NCBI RefSeq assembly: GCF_030505615.1
Contig: NZ_CP129994.1
Coordinates: 434,001 to 498,000, forward strand
From: Salinibaculum rarum
GTDB taxonomy: Archaea > Halobacteriota > Halobacteria > Halobacteriales > Haloarculaceae
DNA length: 64,000 bases
Direction of reading: 5' to 3'
Positions 22,725 through 31,946 of this stretch are shown piece by piece. Each line of letters starts with the position of its first letter. The first letter of the stretch is position 1. The position numbers were made by a program, and so were the translations under genes. The notes under the pieces are model-generated. The model was given only the letters and a program-made list of their open reading frames with translations, searched no databases and was not told the origin of the DNA.

Positions 22725-25301
22725 TTAGTCAGCAGCCGCATCATTCCCCGCGTATTTCTCTTCCATGATGGCCTTCACATCGGGTTGCTCTTCGCGGGGG
22801 ATGTCTTCCCAGGCAATGCGGTCGTTGTCGTAAAGGAACGCCCACGCATTGACATCCTCGTCAATGATGTGGTGTTCAAACTGATTCGACAGGACACGCA
22901 GCCGCATCTTCCCGACGTTCCCGATGTACACCAGGCCTTCGGAGTAGTCCGCAGAGTTCCCGGCCTGTGCTTGCATCACGAAGTTTCGCTCTCGTTCACT
23001 GAGGCCGAGAGCCTTCGTGGCTTCTTTCCCAATGTCTTCGTGCCGCATCAACGCACGTATGTCACACTGATCATAGATCTCTTTTGCCTCTGGGTTCTTC
23101 ATGAACTCGTCCACAGTCTGGCTTATCAGAGTCATGCCGGAGTCGTAGTGTCGAGAGTGACGCGCAAACAGGTTCAACATGTCGAGCGCCTGTTGCTGTC
23201 TCAACATGTAGTGAGCTTCGTCGATCGTGACAAGTGTACGGCCACGATTCGCCTTCGCACGCTGGAACAGCCAGTCCAGCACAATATGCATGAACAGCTC
23301 ACTGTTACTGTCCGCAATGTTGCTCAGGTCAAACTGAACAACGCGTGCATGCAGTGAAACGTTCGTTTCACCGTTCAGGTTCGCTCGTTGACCTCCCTGC
23401 TGGAAGTCTTCAAGCCCAAGAAGCACTGAGTGAGCGTAGTTCGCCTCACGTTCACGGTTCTGCTGCGCAACAGCGGCTTCAGCCTCAGTTTCAATGTTAT
23501 CGATGTACGCTTGGAATGCTGGGGGAACATCCAGGAACTCGCTTGGCTGGTTCCCGTGCGCGATTTCTTGGAGGATATCCAGCACGTCATCGATTGTCGG
23601 AGACTTGTTCCCGTGCGTGCTGACGTCTTTTGTAATTCCTTGGCGGAGGTAAGCGAACCGGACAGCGCGCCGAAGAACACCTTCTTCTTCCTTCTCGAGA
23701 TTGCGTTCCCCGGCGAAGTGAGCTTTGAACATGCCCATCACACTACGGATCTTGTCGTCGTACGGGTCACCCTCCATCTTTTCAAGAGCCTCTTCATCTT
23801 CAACCTGCTTGATTTCCATCGGGTTGATGATGGTATCACTGTCAATGGTGATGCGCTGACCTTCGACGGCGTCTACCATGTCAGCGAACCCTCCAACTGG
23901 GTCAATGATGAGAATTTCCGTCTCTGGATCCATCATCAACCGCCGCCACATAATGAGTTTGCTCAGATAGCTTTTCCCAGACCCGATTTTCCCGCTGACG
24001 AGCATGTTGTGGCCGGATAGCTCGAACCGGTCAACGACGACTGGACTGTTCGTTGTTTTATGGAATCCCATCAAAACACCGGTTGGCTCAACCACACTCG
24101 GTTCGATGAAGGGGAACGTTGTCCCGAGCGATCGCGTGTCCATAATCTGTGTTTTCCGGACACGATCCTGGCCTGTGGGTGCCATCGCTCGCATTGTCCG
24201 GAGTTGTTGATCATGGAACGGTGTCGCACGAGCGTTGGACTGCGCGACAATTTGTTTGAGTTCCTTTGTTGCCTCGTTCAGTGTCTCTTCGTCTTCCGCG
24301 AGTACTTCGAGGTACAGGGAGAAGTCGAAGAGTTTCGTACTACCCTCGGTGAGACCTTCACGGAGGCGGTTGACGTGTTGGAGTTGTTGCTCTTCCTCGT
24401 TCGTGTTGACCTTTCCATCTTCGCGTTTCCGTTTAATTTCGGAGTTCAAGCGTGTCGCCCGCACGTTCAACTTCTGCATCATCGTGTCTGTGTCACGGGG
24501 GTTAATGTGGTACGACACGCGGATTTCCGCGTCTTTCGTCTCAAACCCGCTCGTGAAAAGTCGATCAAGCCACCCGTATGAGACACGACTCGGGTAATCC
24601 GAAAGGATCATCAGCCGAGCATGCTTCTCGGTGCCTTGCTCACCAGTGCGTTTGATGTATGTACTGGTTTCCTGGATTTGCTCTGGTGCGACTGCCATTC
24701 GTGCAGTTTCCCCGCGTTCTTCCGGCGAGTGAATTGCACCCGTTTTGCCTTCTCGTTCATCTGCTCCCTGTTCTTGATGGATTTCCTCGATTTTTGCTTG
24801 GAGTGCTTTCCCAGTGATGTCTGCACCTTCACGCCGGAGTCGCTCTGTCGCTTCATCTACAATGTCTTCATCCTCGGTGGCGAGTGTTGTTTCTGGACTC
24901 TCGTCGTCGTTACTCCCACCCACGCCGGGGATTTTTGATGTAATACTGCTGTCGTTAGTGGTCTTGGGTGAAGAATCGGTTGTGTCCGGAGACGTCGAGG
25001 AGGAAGACGACTCACCACGGAACGAAGAGAAGGCGACTATTCCTCCGCCGCCGACGACGACAAGTATGCCGATGGTGAGTCCGAGCATGGGGATAGCTCC
25101 GAACTGCTCTACGAGACTCCCCATCCCGATTGCTTCGAATGCTGACTTGACGGGCCCACTGATTTGAAGCGGTATCAGTGCACCGCCAGCAGCAATACTG
25201 GTGTGACTGGTGACAGGCTGTGCGTGTTGTTCAGCGCAAGTTTCCTTTGTAGGCATTGTTTTAGCTGAAGTGAAAGATTCTCGGTCGTTGTGAGGCATCA
25301 T
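22725..25301 (-). CDS. VirB4-type conjugation ATPase (ATPase half)
   Basis: 858 aa. Residues about 60-95 hold a membrane segment (LGLTIGILVVVGGGGIVAF), followed by an acidic linker. The Walker A motif LVSGKIGSGKSYLSKLI lies near residue 439, ILIIDPVGGF follows, Walker B TLVTIDEAHYML is near 694, and TLISQTVDEFM follows. This is the VirB4/TraC/TraE pattern of the ATPase that drives the type IV secretion apparatus. The ATG overlaps the stop of the 25298-28525 gene by four bases. That gene carries what looks like the N-terminal VirB4 domain, so the activity is divided over two proteins. An N-terminal membrane anchor is an archaeal variation on the usual VirB4. Confidence 0.75.
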   Translation of the reverse strand: MMPHNDRESFTSAKTMPTKETCAEQHAQPVTSHTSIAAGGALIPLQISGPVKSAFEAIGMGSLVEQFGAIPMLGLTIGILVVVGGGGIVAFSSFRGESSSSSTSPDTTDSSPKTTNDSSITSKIPGVGGSNDDESPETTLATEDEDIVDEATERLRREGADITGKALQAKIEEIHQEQGADEREGKTGAIHSPEERGETARMAVAPEQIQETSTYIKRTGEQGTEKHARLMILSDYPSRVSYGWLDRLFTSGFETKDAEIRVSYHINPRDTDTMMQKLNVRATRLNSEIKRKREDGKVNTNEEEQQLQHVNRLREGLTEGSTKLFDFSLYLEVLAEDEETLNEATKELKQIVAQSNARATPFHDQQLRTMRAMAPTGQDRVRKTQIMDTRSLGTTFPFIEPSVVEPTGVLMGFHKTTNSPVVVDRFELSGHNMLVSGKIGSGKSYLSKLIMWRRLMMDPETEILIIDPVGGFADMVDAVEGQRITIDSDTIINPMEIKQVEDEEALEKMEGDPYDDKIRSVMGMFKAHFAGERNLEKEEEGVLRRAVRFAYLRQGITKDVSTHGNKSPTIDDVLDILQEIAHGNQPSEFLDVPPAFQAYIDNIETEAEAAVAQQNREREANYAHSVLLGLEDFQQGGQRANLNGETNVSLHARVVQFDLSNIADSNSELFMHIVLDWLFQRAKANRGRTLVTIDEAHYMLRQQQALDMLNLFARHSRHYDSGMTLISQTVDEFMKNPEAKEIYDQCDIRALMRHEDIGKEATKALGLSERERNFVMQAQAGNSADYSEGLVYIGNVGKMRLRVLSNQFEHHIIDEDVNAWAFLYDNDRIAWEDIPREEQPDVKAIMEEKYAGNDAAAD

Positions 25302-28300
25302 TCTTCACCCCCATCTGGGATATCGACACTACCACTGTCATACTGGTTGTCCGTGAGAGCATCTAGGTCGAACCCTTCGATGCCAATTTCCGCTTGTTCG
25401 TCGTACATGCTGAACGGCCCCGTCGGGAACACCTGCTTCATCGGCTGGTAGTTGTTGTAATAGTGGTACAGCACGGACATCACCTCATCACGATCGTCGA
25501 TCCGTTCGACTTGCACGTCGATGCGACGGAGACCACTTTCAATACGACTCATCCGAGTTTTCAGCTCACGAATGCACTGCACCTTCGTTACACTCTCGCT
25601 GGGGTCATCGGTGAATTTTGAGACGAGTGCCCCAATCCCAGGAGTATCCCGGAAGTTATCGAGGAACCCCTCGTCTTCGAACTGCTGGATTTGATCGGCA
25701 CGCACCGGGACAATGATGTAAAAGTCCCGCTGTTGCATGTCATTTTTCGTCATGAAGGTCTCCAGCCAGTTCGGATATATTTGCCGCCCCATGTTCACCA
25801 GTTGACTGTCACCAGCACGGGTATTCCCGGCTCCTAACACGCGTTCTAGTTTGGTGATGTGGTCTGTAATGTCGAATTTTGTCGGGTACGACACAATTTG
25901 CACTGGGAAGTCCAGAGAGCCAAGAAATGACGACTGGAATCCTTGGATGATTTGTGATTTCTTTTCCTCCGTGTGAATCGACCAGCTGCGAGGTTCAACG
26001 CGTGCAATCGCAGCGAAGTGCTTATCATCAACAACAATGACTCCTTCTGCATTGACGCCATCCGGCATGTATTCGTCGTCAGCATCATAGACAAATTCGA
26101 TGTCTACGAGCTCTTGCACGTAATTCGGCATCGACGTGACGCCACCACTACTCGGATCATACTCCTCCGCATGTCGTCCTTCTTGAGTGTGTTCTGGACC
26201 AGGCGCATTCCGCCGTAGTTCATCGGTTTCTTCGTCACTTTCGCCTTGAGTGTCTGGCCCGCCAACTGCGACACTTTCATCATTGTCTCCCTCATCACCA
26301 CTGTCCTCCATTTGCTCAACATCTTCTGCAAGTTCTTCACCGAAATCTTCTATCGAACCATCACTACCACCGCTTTCCGGCTCTGACACTTCCGGCATAC
26401 TCGTTTCCGGCCTTCCGCTGTCACTTCCAGAGCTGGCAGGAGTACTACTGGGAGGCGGTGATGCGGTACTTGCATTTGCCGTGTTGTCAGTGTCTTCCCA
26501 CTCACCACCACTGGTTCCTGCGGTTTGCGGTTCGTCACTGCTATTGGATTGTTCTCCACTTGGAGTGTTGGACAAACTGTCATCACGTTCTTGCACGGCG
26601 GGTGCTGCATTTCCGTTAGGCTGTTCAGTTGCAGTCCCACCAGCCGAAGACAGGGATTGGTCTGACTGCGCACGCTGCGGTGTGCTGATCTCACTATGAC
26701 TTTGAACTACTGTGGAATCAACCCGCTTCACTACGTAGGTAATCCATGTGCTCCGGTCGTCCACGAAGTAGTGTTCAATCTTCTCCAACCCGGACAGGTT
26801 ACCTTCACCACTTGCACGTTCGCCGTCTCTGTCATCACTTGCAGCACTCTTAGCTCTACCATCCGTGCTCGACGACCCGGGAATTTCGCTGCCGCTATTG
26901 GAGGTAGTTGACTGTTCGACCTCCTGATTTGAGGTGTCTGCCTCATTAGCACCTACTTCAGTGCTGCTGGTGACAGCGTCCGAAACCAGGGCAGCCTCTG
27001 TACCTTGTTCTGAGTCCGCTGAAGAATCGTTTTGGGTGTCTGCTTGGTCTTCGTCGACGTCAACATCGTGACCGCCTGACCCTGATTTGTCACCGGTCTC
27101 TTGCTCGGTAGAAGGTGTTTCTTCTTCGACGGTATCGGCATTAGTATCTCGCTTTCTCTCGTCTGTGTGAGTGTTATCGTCATCACTCACACTCTCTGGA
27201 ACGTCTTGGTCTTCCGAGGAAGACTTTTTCCCGGCTGCCTCTGTTTCAGCAGTATCATCAGGTTGCGCGTTAAGTTGCTCATCAATTCCCGAATCACTAT
27301 TTCTACCTTCACCACTATGTTGACCAGTGCCTTCTGCTACCTGGGAGTCTTCACCGGACTTTTTGCTCTCAGTGGGTTCGCCATTTTGACTCTCTTTGGA
27401 GTTCAGTGAGTCCTCTTCCGAGGTTTCATCTCCACCCCGATCTCGATTTTCACGCTTTGCACCCCACTCCATTTCATCGCCGCCCGATTCTGTGGACTCG
27501 ACTTCACTCTCAGATTGTGCGCTGTTTGCCTCCGAGTCCTCGGCGGTATTTTCATCGGATTCAGACTCACCGGGACTCTCGTCTGCTTCAGACTGCTCTT
27601 CTGCTGAGCTATCAGACAAGTTGTTTTCAGATTCAGAGATATCGTTGCCCTCAACGTGAGCTTGATTCGAATCTTCTGTTACCTCTGGTTCTGCATCAAC
27701 AGGATTGTTGCCGTTTTCGGAGTCACCACTCGTTTCTGACCCATTTTTTGAGTCTTCGAGCGGATGTTCCCAACAGTACTGTTCGCCCGGTTCAGTCTGT
27801 CGGTGACATTGCTCACCGTCATCGGAAACCCACTGACAGAACTCAGGATCCAAAGTAAGTGTGTCATCATGTCCAGAGGGAGAGTCAGACGCTTGCTCAT
27901 CCTCTTCAGACTTCTCAGTACGCGTTCCCACATCGTCGTCATCTTCACCAGTCGTATTCCCAGCACTCTTTTCAGACTCCGACTCAGTTTGTTCCTCGTT
28001 AGTCGTCGTTTCGTCTTTGGAAGAAGAGTCGGTGTCATTCGTTGTCTCGCTAGCAGTGCCGTCAGTAGTGTCACTGAGCGCATTTTTGACATCCACTTCT
28101 TTGATGTCAACACCAGACTGTTTCGCGTTCTGGATTAACTCTTCAATTTCAGTTTGTTTTTCGTTCTGGGAAAGGGAATCATGCTCGTAGATATGCCTCG
28201 CAACCTGGAAAACCGATTCCCGCGAGTCACGTTGTACGTCGTTAATGATCGCGTCTGCGGTGATAGTGACATTAGTTGGAGTGGCGTCCGCTAGGGTATG

Positions 28301-28525
28301 GAGAGTGTCTCGGTCATCAACGTCTAATAGAACTCCCGTCCGACCTAGCTTTTCGATTGCATACCCGCAGAGAACCTCGTAGAGACTCACATCTGTGTTA
28401 TCAATCGCATGTTGCGCGGCCTCGATTCTACTACCAGGAGCTTGGTCTTCGTCGCCTAGGACAGTGAATAACTGTTCTGTGTCGATGCCGGTGAGATTAT
28501 TGAGAAGTGGTTTTGTGCTAGTCAT
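25298..28525 (-). CDS. Large acidic protein carrying a VirB4 N-terminal-like domain
   Basis: 1075 aa. Residues 1-145 are a helical domain. A small Cys/His motif (CQWVSDDGEQCHR...YCWEH) sits near residues 225-255. Residues about 150-820 are extremely rich in Glu, Ser, Asp and Thr and probably disordered. The last about 250 residues are well folded: VDIEFVYDADDEYMPDGV, IARVEPRSWSIHTEEKKSQI, FLGSLDFPVQIVSYPTKFD and MQQRDFYIIVPV. These resemble the N-terminal domain of VirB4/TraC ATPases, which normally precedes the P-loop domain in one chain. The gene overlaps the ATPase-half gene by four bases. The long disordered part could span the glycoprotein surface layer or bind partners; this is inference. 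Confidence 0.6.
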   Translation of the reverse strand: MTSTKPLLNNLTGIDTEQLFTVLGDEDQAPGSRIEAAQHAIDNTDVSLYEVLCGYAIEKLGRTGVLLDVDDRDTLHTLADATPTNVTITADAIINDVQRDSRESVFQVARHIYEHDSLSQNEKQTEIEELIQNAKQSGVDIKEVDVKNALSDTTDGTASETTNDTDSSSKDETTTNEEQTESESEKSAGNTTGEDDDDVGTRTEKSEEDEQASDSPSGHDDTLTLDPEFCQWVSDDGEQCHRQTEPGEQYCWEHPLEDSKNGSETSGDSENGNNPVDAEPEVTEDSNQAHVEGNDISESENNLSDSSAEEQSEADESPGESESDENTAEDSEANSAQSESEVESTESGGDEMEWGAKRENRDRGGDETSEEDSLNSKESQNGEPTESKKSGEDSQVAEGTGQHSGEGRNSDSGIDEQLNAQPDDTAETEAAGKKSSSEDQDVPESVSDDDNTHTDERKRDTNADTVEEETPSTEQETGDKSGSGGHDVDVDEDQADTQNDSSADSEQGTEAALVSDAVTSSTEVGANEADTSNQEVEQSTTSNSGSEIPGSSSTDGRAKSAASDDRDGERASGEGNLSGLEKIEHYFVDDRSTWITYVVKRVDSTVVQSHSEISTPQRAQSDQSLSSAGGTATEQPNGNAAPAVQERDDSLSNTPSGEQSNSSDEPQTAGTSGGEWEDTDNTANASTASPPPSSTPASSGSDSGRPETSMPEVSEPESGGSDGSIEDFGEELAEDVEQMEDSGDEGDNDESVAVGGPDTQGESDEETDELRRNAPGPEHTQEGRHAEEYDPSSGGVTSMPNYVQELVDIEFVYDADDEYMPDGVNAEGVIVVDDKHFAAIARVEPRSWSIHTEEKKSQIIQGFQSSFLGSLDFPVQIVSYPTKFDITDHITKLERVLGAGNTRAGDSQLVNMGRQIYPNWLETFMTKNDMQQRDFYIIVPVRADQIQQFEDEGFLDNFRDTPGIGALVSKFTDDPSESVTKVQCIRELKTRMSRIESGLRRIDVQVERIDDRDEVMSVLYHYYNNYQPMKQVFPTGPFSMYDEQAEIGIEGFDLDALTDNQYDSGSVDIPDGGEE

Positions 28526-28528
28526 GGT

Positions 28529-29014
28529 TTAGTTTGGGGTGGAATCTGCTTGTTGTGCTGATCTGTCTTCGTCCGTGGTTGTGTCATCATCACCGCCCGT
28601 GCTGTCGGCTGAGGGTTCGGTAGAAATGTTGGATGCATCGGTGACGATGTCATCGCCAGTACGTTCCTCTTTCAGCTGGTCTGCTGTGTGAACAACGTTG
28701 AGGTACGTGGGCCGTGCCCGGTGGTTCTGTTTGGGTTTGAGGACGTACCGTTCTGGGGCAAATCGGCGTTGAATAGCTGCTGGAGCCCATTCAACGGGCG
28801 TTTGCCCGTCCGGCGTTTCAACGATGACAACCCCGACAATGATGAACATCACAATGACAATGCCGAGACTGATGATGACTGGGATCTGCTTGATGAACAG
28901 GCTCGGGAGGACAACGACGAGCGGGAATGATCCGAGGACGAGAAGTTCGTCGAAGGACAACCCGAGGAACACTGTGGTGCGGAGGATGTCACCAGGGATT
29001 GGTACTGATTTCAT
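28529..29014 (-). CDS. VirB3/PrgI-like small membrane protein
   Basis: 161 aa. Two adjacent membrane helices (LLVLGSFPLVVVLPSLFI, VIISLGIVIVMFIIVGVVIV) follow a short cytoplasmic N-terminus. A basic stretch comes next (AAIQRRFAPERYVLKPKQN) and the C-terminal tail is acidic and disordered. This topology and the position, four bases before the VirB4 pair, correspond to VirB3/PrgI-type components, which sit beside VirB4 in the membrane complex of type IV secretion systems. Sequence similarity alone would be weak, so the call depends on topology and context. Confidence 0.55.
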   Translation of the reverse strand: MKSVPIPGDILRTTVFLGLSFDELLVLGSFPLVVVLPSLFIKQIPVIISLGIVIVMFIIVGVVIVETPDGQTPVEWAPAAIQRRFAPERYVLKPKQNHRARPTYLNVVHTADQLKEERTGDDIVTDASNISTEPSADSTGGDDDTTTDEDRSAQQADSTPN

Positions 29015-29175
29015 GGCTGACTGGGCTCAGGTATGCCGATTTAATGGTATGAGACTTATAAGGGTTGGCCCGGGTGGGGTTTGTCTTGGGAAAGCAGAAA
29101 CACCGAGAAAACTCCAACGTTCTTGCGTCACTTACCGCCGACCCACGTCTCTTCGACACTCTCAGACAATCCTGA

Positions 29176-31839
29176 TTATCGGTTACCACTCCGGCGAGAC
29201 ACTGAGGAACTCGGCGTCAATTTCACCTGTGCGTAGTCCTCATCTTCACCGAGTCGGTCTTTTGCACTTTCGTGTGCCCCGGGGTCACTCGTGTTATAGT
29301 CTCTCCGCATACCGTTCTTAATGTCTACAGTGTCGCCTTCACTGAGATCTGGGGTTTGATAGTCTTCGCCATCGTCCCACGCGATCGCTTCGACTTCTTC
29401 ACCATCTGCTGTTTCCAACGTTGCCTTCTCCCTTGCTACACCATCATCCCCAGTTGAGACATTCGTATTTTTGACTGTAGCGCCTTCCATGTCGAATGCT
29501 TCTCCTTCCTCAGCATCTTCTGGCGTATCTACAGTCCCGACGTGATTACTGCTTGCAGCATCTTCGAAGCGTTCACCACCATCTGTTCCGCCTCCGCTAC
29601 CACTTCCGCCTCCGCTACCACTTCCACCTCCGCTACCACTTCCGCCCGGTGTACTTCCCCCGCTCTGACTACCTGAACTACTATATACCGTGTCTGAAAG
29701 CGGGTTGTCGTACGCGTTTCTCAGAGCTTCCCGGTCAGCCTCTTGACCTTCGGGGCGGGCAGTAGGACCACTATGAGCATTGCCATTGAATGTTTCCACC
29801 ATCTCATCTTCATCCATCCCGCCAAATTCCTCAACAGGCCCACGATCAGATTCCATTGGTTCTTCCTCATCTTCAAACATCTCGTCTTCATCCATGACTT
29901 CCTCATTTTGATCGTAAGGGTTCCCAGGATTCATTCGGTCTTCCAGATCGACGTCAGTTTCCCCAAATCCGGTTTCAGCTTTCGGATCACCTCCGTGAAG
30001 ATCGCCGGAACGCAATCGTCTAGACTCAGAGCGAAGATCTTCGTCAACGGGAGCTTGCGCACCTTCCGGACCGCCGTGCTGTTCTTCCCATCCTTCCCCG
30101 TCGCGGTCATGCTGTCCGTAGATGTCGTGCCCACCGATATCCTTCTCTGGGCCGCCAGCGTGCGGGACTTGATCGGCGACTGTCTGCGGGACTTCACCTT
30201 CGTCATATCCCAGACTCTCCGCAGTCACCCCATCTGGAAGGTCTTCCTCGTCGGCTTTTGGCTTGAAAAAGTCTATCGATTGCCGCTTGTTGATGTTCTC
30301 CTGACCGGACGACGCTACAAGTCCGCCGTACGTTTCACCAGCACTTTTGAGTTTGCTGGCGCCGTCAGAGAGCGCGGTGTAGGCCTTTTCGCCTTTGGAT
30401 TTATCTTCCCACGAGGTTTCCTCACCGAAATTGGTGATTCCGTTGTCTCCACTTTCTCCACGGAGACTCTCATGGGTGTCCTGCATTTTCCCCTTAATGT
30501 TGTCGCCGGAAATCCCCTGCATCCAGTCTTGCCCAGTCTTGTCAGCGACCGCGTCACGAGCTTGTGCAAGTCCATGACTGGCCTGTTCACGTAGTGGAAC
30601 AGTATCATCGATTTCATCCATACTGACAGAGTTTGGCTGCTGGGCGCCATCATTCATCATTCCGCCGCCACCAGCTTCTGCGCCAGCACCAGTTTGTACA
30701 CCATCACCGCCACCAGCCATCGCACCTCCACCTGACTGGTTTGACTGCGGCAAGGATGCGTCCGAACCACCAGTACCGACTGGCGGATCACCACTCCTTC
30801 CTTGCCGAATGCGGCTGGCTGCACCGCTAGCACCACGCGCACTGATTAGCATCCCAAGCCCACTCACTGTGACAGCAATCGATAGCCAGACACTTCCGAA
30901 AAACGAGAAAATTCGGAAAAGGCCGCTGAGACCCTCATTACCGTTAGCAAAGGTTCCACCAGCAGTCTTGTCTGCGGCAACAGCTTCGCCGCTCCTGGCA
31001 AGGGTCTCTGCACCCACTGCCATGTCACCGCGAGCAATCCCTCCAGAGGCGATTGCGTCACCAGCAGCGAGAATCCCGGCAATAAGAATCCCCAACATCA
31101 GAAGCACTGCTGTAACCTTAAAGAACAGTTCAGCAAACATTTTCCCGTATTTCATTGGCCCGATATCTACAACCCACAGAGCAACAAACAGCGGGAACAG
31201 GCCGTACATTGCGTAGACAAGAAGTGTTCGCATGGAAAGAATTATCCAGAACGTGACGACTGTAGAGGCAATGCTCAGACCTATACTGAGAATAGCGGGA
31301 AGAACAGCCATACTGCTCGCTGCGGCGGCACCACCCCCAATAAGCCCGCCGCCAGTGAGAAGGGCATCAAGAAAACCACCAATGTTAATATTGTAGTTAG
31401 TTGGCATAATGTAGAGTCCGATAGAGTTCACCAAGCGGATGACGCTATTAAGCATCGGTTGACCGATAATGACGAGAATCAGGGCTGCAAATGTGCGTTC
31501 GCCAAAGCGATAGGGGTCTGCTTCGGAAGCATTTGGGAACAGTTGCATAACAGCGAGGTAGCTTAACGCGGAAAGACTGAGAAGACTCACAAACAGGCCG
31601 CTACTCTTCTGGTAAAGCTCATCAAGACCCCCAACTGCTTTGGGTTGTTTAAAGAACAAGAATCGTTCTGTGATTTGAACGAATGTGTCCAAGAATAACC
31701 CCATGAGGGCATCGGTGATCCCGTGAGCAAACTCATCGACGAGCCATGAAAATCCATCCTGTAACGCCCCGAGAATCGGGAGTAAGGGAATGACTGGAAG
31801 GTGAAAGCCGTTTCCAAGGAGGGGGATGAGTCCATACAT
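29176..31839 (-). CDS. VirB6/TrbL-like polytopic membrane protein with C-terminal OB-like domain
   Basis: 887 aa. The first about 350 residues contain six to eight membrane segments, including LFVSLLSLSALSYLAVMQLF, LAILVIIGQPML-like, STVVTFWIILSMRTLLVYAM, KVTAVLLMLGILIAGILAAG and WLSIAVTVSGLGMLISARGA. This is the layout of VirB6/TrbL channel proteins. Residues 350-740 are soluble, acidic, and include a (Gly-Ser-Gly)n linker of three repeats. The last about 100 residues (VGTVDTPEDAEEGEAFDMEG, VEAIAWDDGEDY, GDTVDIKNGMRRDYN) look like an OB-fold of the single-strand-binding type. It is the third gene of the conjugation operon reading left. The OB-like tail would be unusual for this family and suggests contact with the transferred DNA. 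Confidence 0.6.
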   Translation of the reverse strand: MYGLIPLLGNGFHLPVIPLLPILGALQDGFSWLVDEFAHGITDALMGLFLDTFVQITERFLFFKQPKAVGGLDELYQKSSGLFVSLLSLSALSYLAVMQLFPNASEADPYRFGERTFAALILVIIGQPMLNSVIRLVNSIGLYIMPTNYNINIGGFLDALLTGGGLIGGGAAAASSMAVLPAILSIGLSIASTVVTFWIILSMRTLLVYAMYGLFPLFVALWVVDIGPMKYGKMFAELFFKVTAVLLMLGILIAGILAAGDAIASGGIARGDMAVGAETLARSGEAVAADKTAGGTFANGNEGLSGLFRIFSFFGSVWLSIAVTVSGLGMLISARGASGAASRIRQGRSGDPPVGTGGSDASLPQSNQSGGGAMAGGGDGVQTGAGAEAGGGGMMNDGAQQPNSVSMDEIDDTVPLREQASHGLAQARDAVADKTGQDWMQGISGDNIKGKMQDTHESLRGESGDNGITNFGEETSWEDKSKGEKAYTALSDGASKLKSAGETYGGLVASSGQENINKRQSIDFFKPKADEEDLPDGVTAESLGYDEGEVPQTVADQVPHAGGPEKDIGGHDIYGQHDRDGEGWEEQHGGPEGAQAPVDEDLRSESRRLRSGDLHGGDPKAETGFGETDVDLEDRMNPGNPYDQNEEVMDEDEMFEDEEEPMESDRGPVEEFGGMDEDEMVETFNGNAHSGPTARPEGQEADREALRNAYDNPLSDTVYSSSGSQSGGSTPGGSGSGGGSGSGGGSGSGGGTDGGERFEDAASSNHVGTVDTPEDAEEGEAFDMEGATVKNTNVSTGDDGVAREKATLETADGEEVEAIAWDDGEDYQTPDLSEGDTVDIKNGMRRDYNTSDPGAHESAKDRLGEDEDYAQVKLTPSSSVSRRSGNR

Positions 31840-31946
31840 ACTTTAGATTCGGTGTTTGGTTCCCAGCGGTAGCGAACGCTTCGGTGTGGTTAGATTGAGT
31901 GGTCTGAAATACTTAAAATTTGGTTGGGGTTCTGGGTTAGAGTAGA

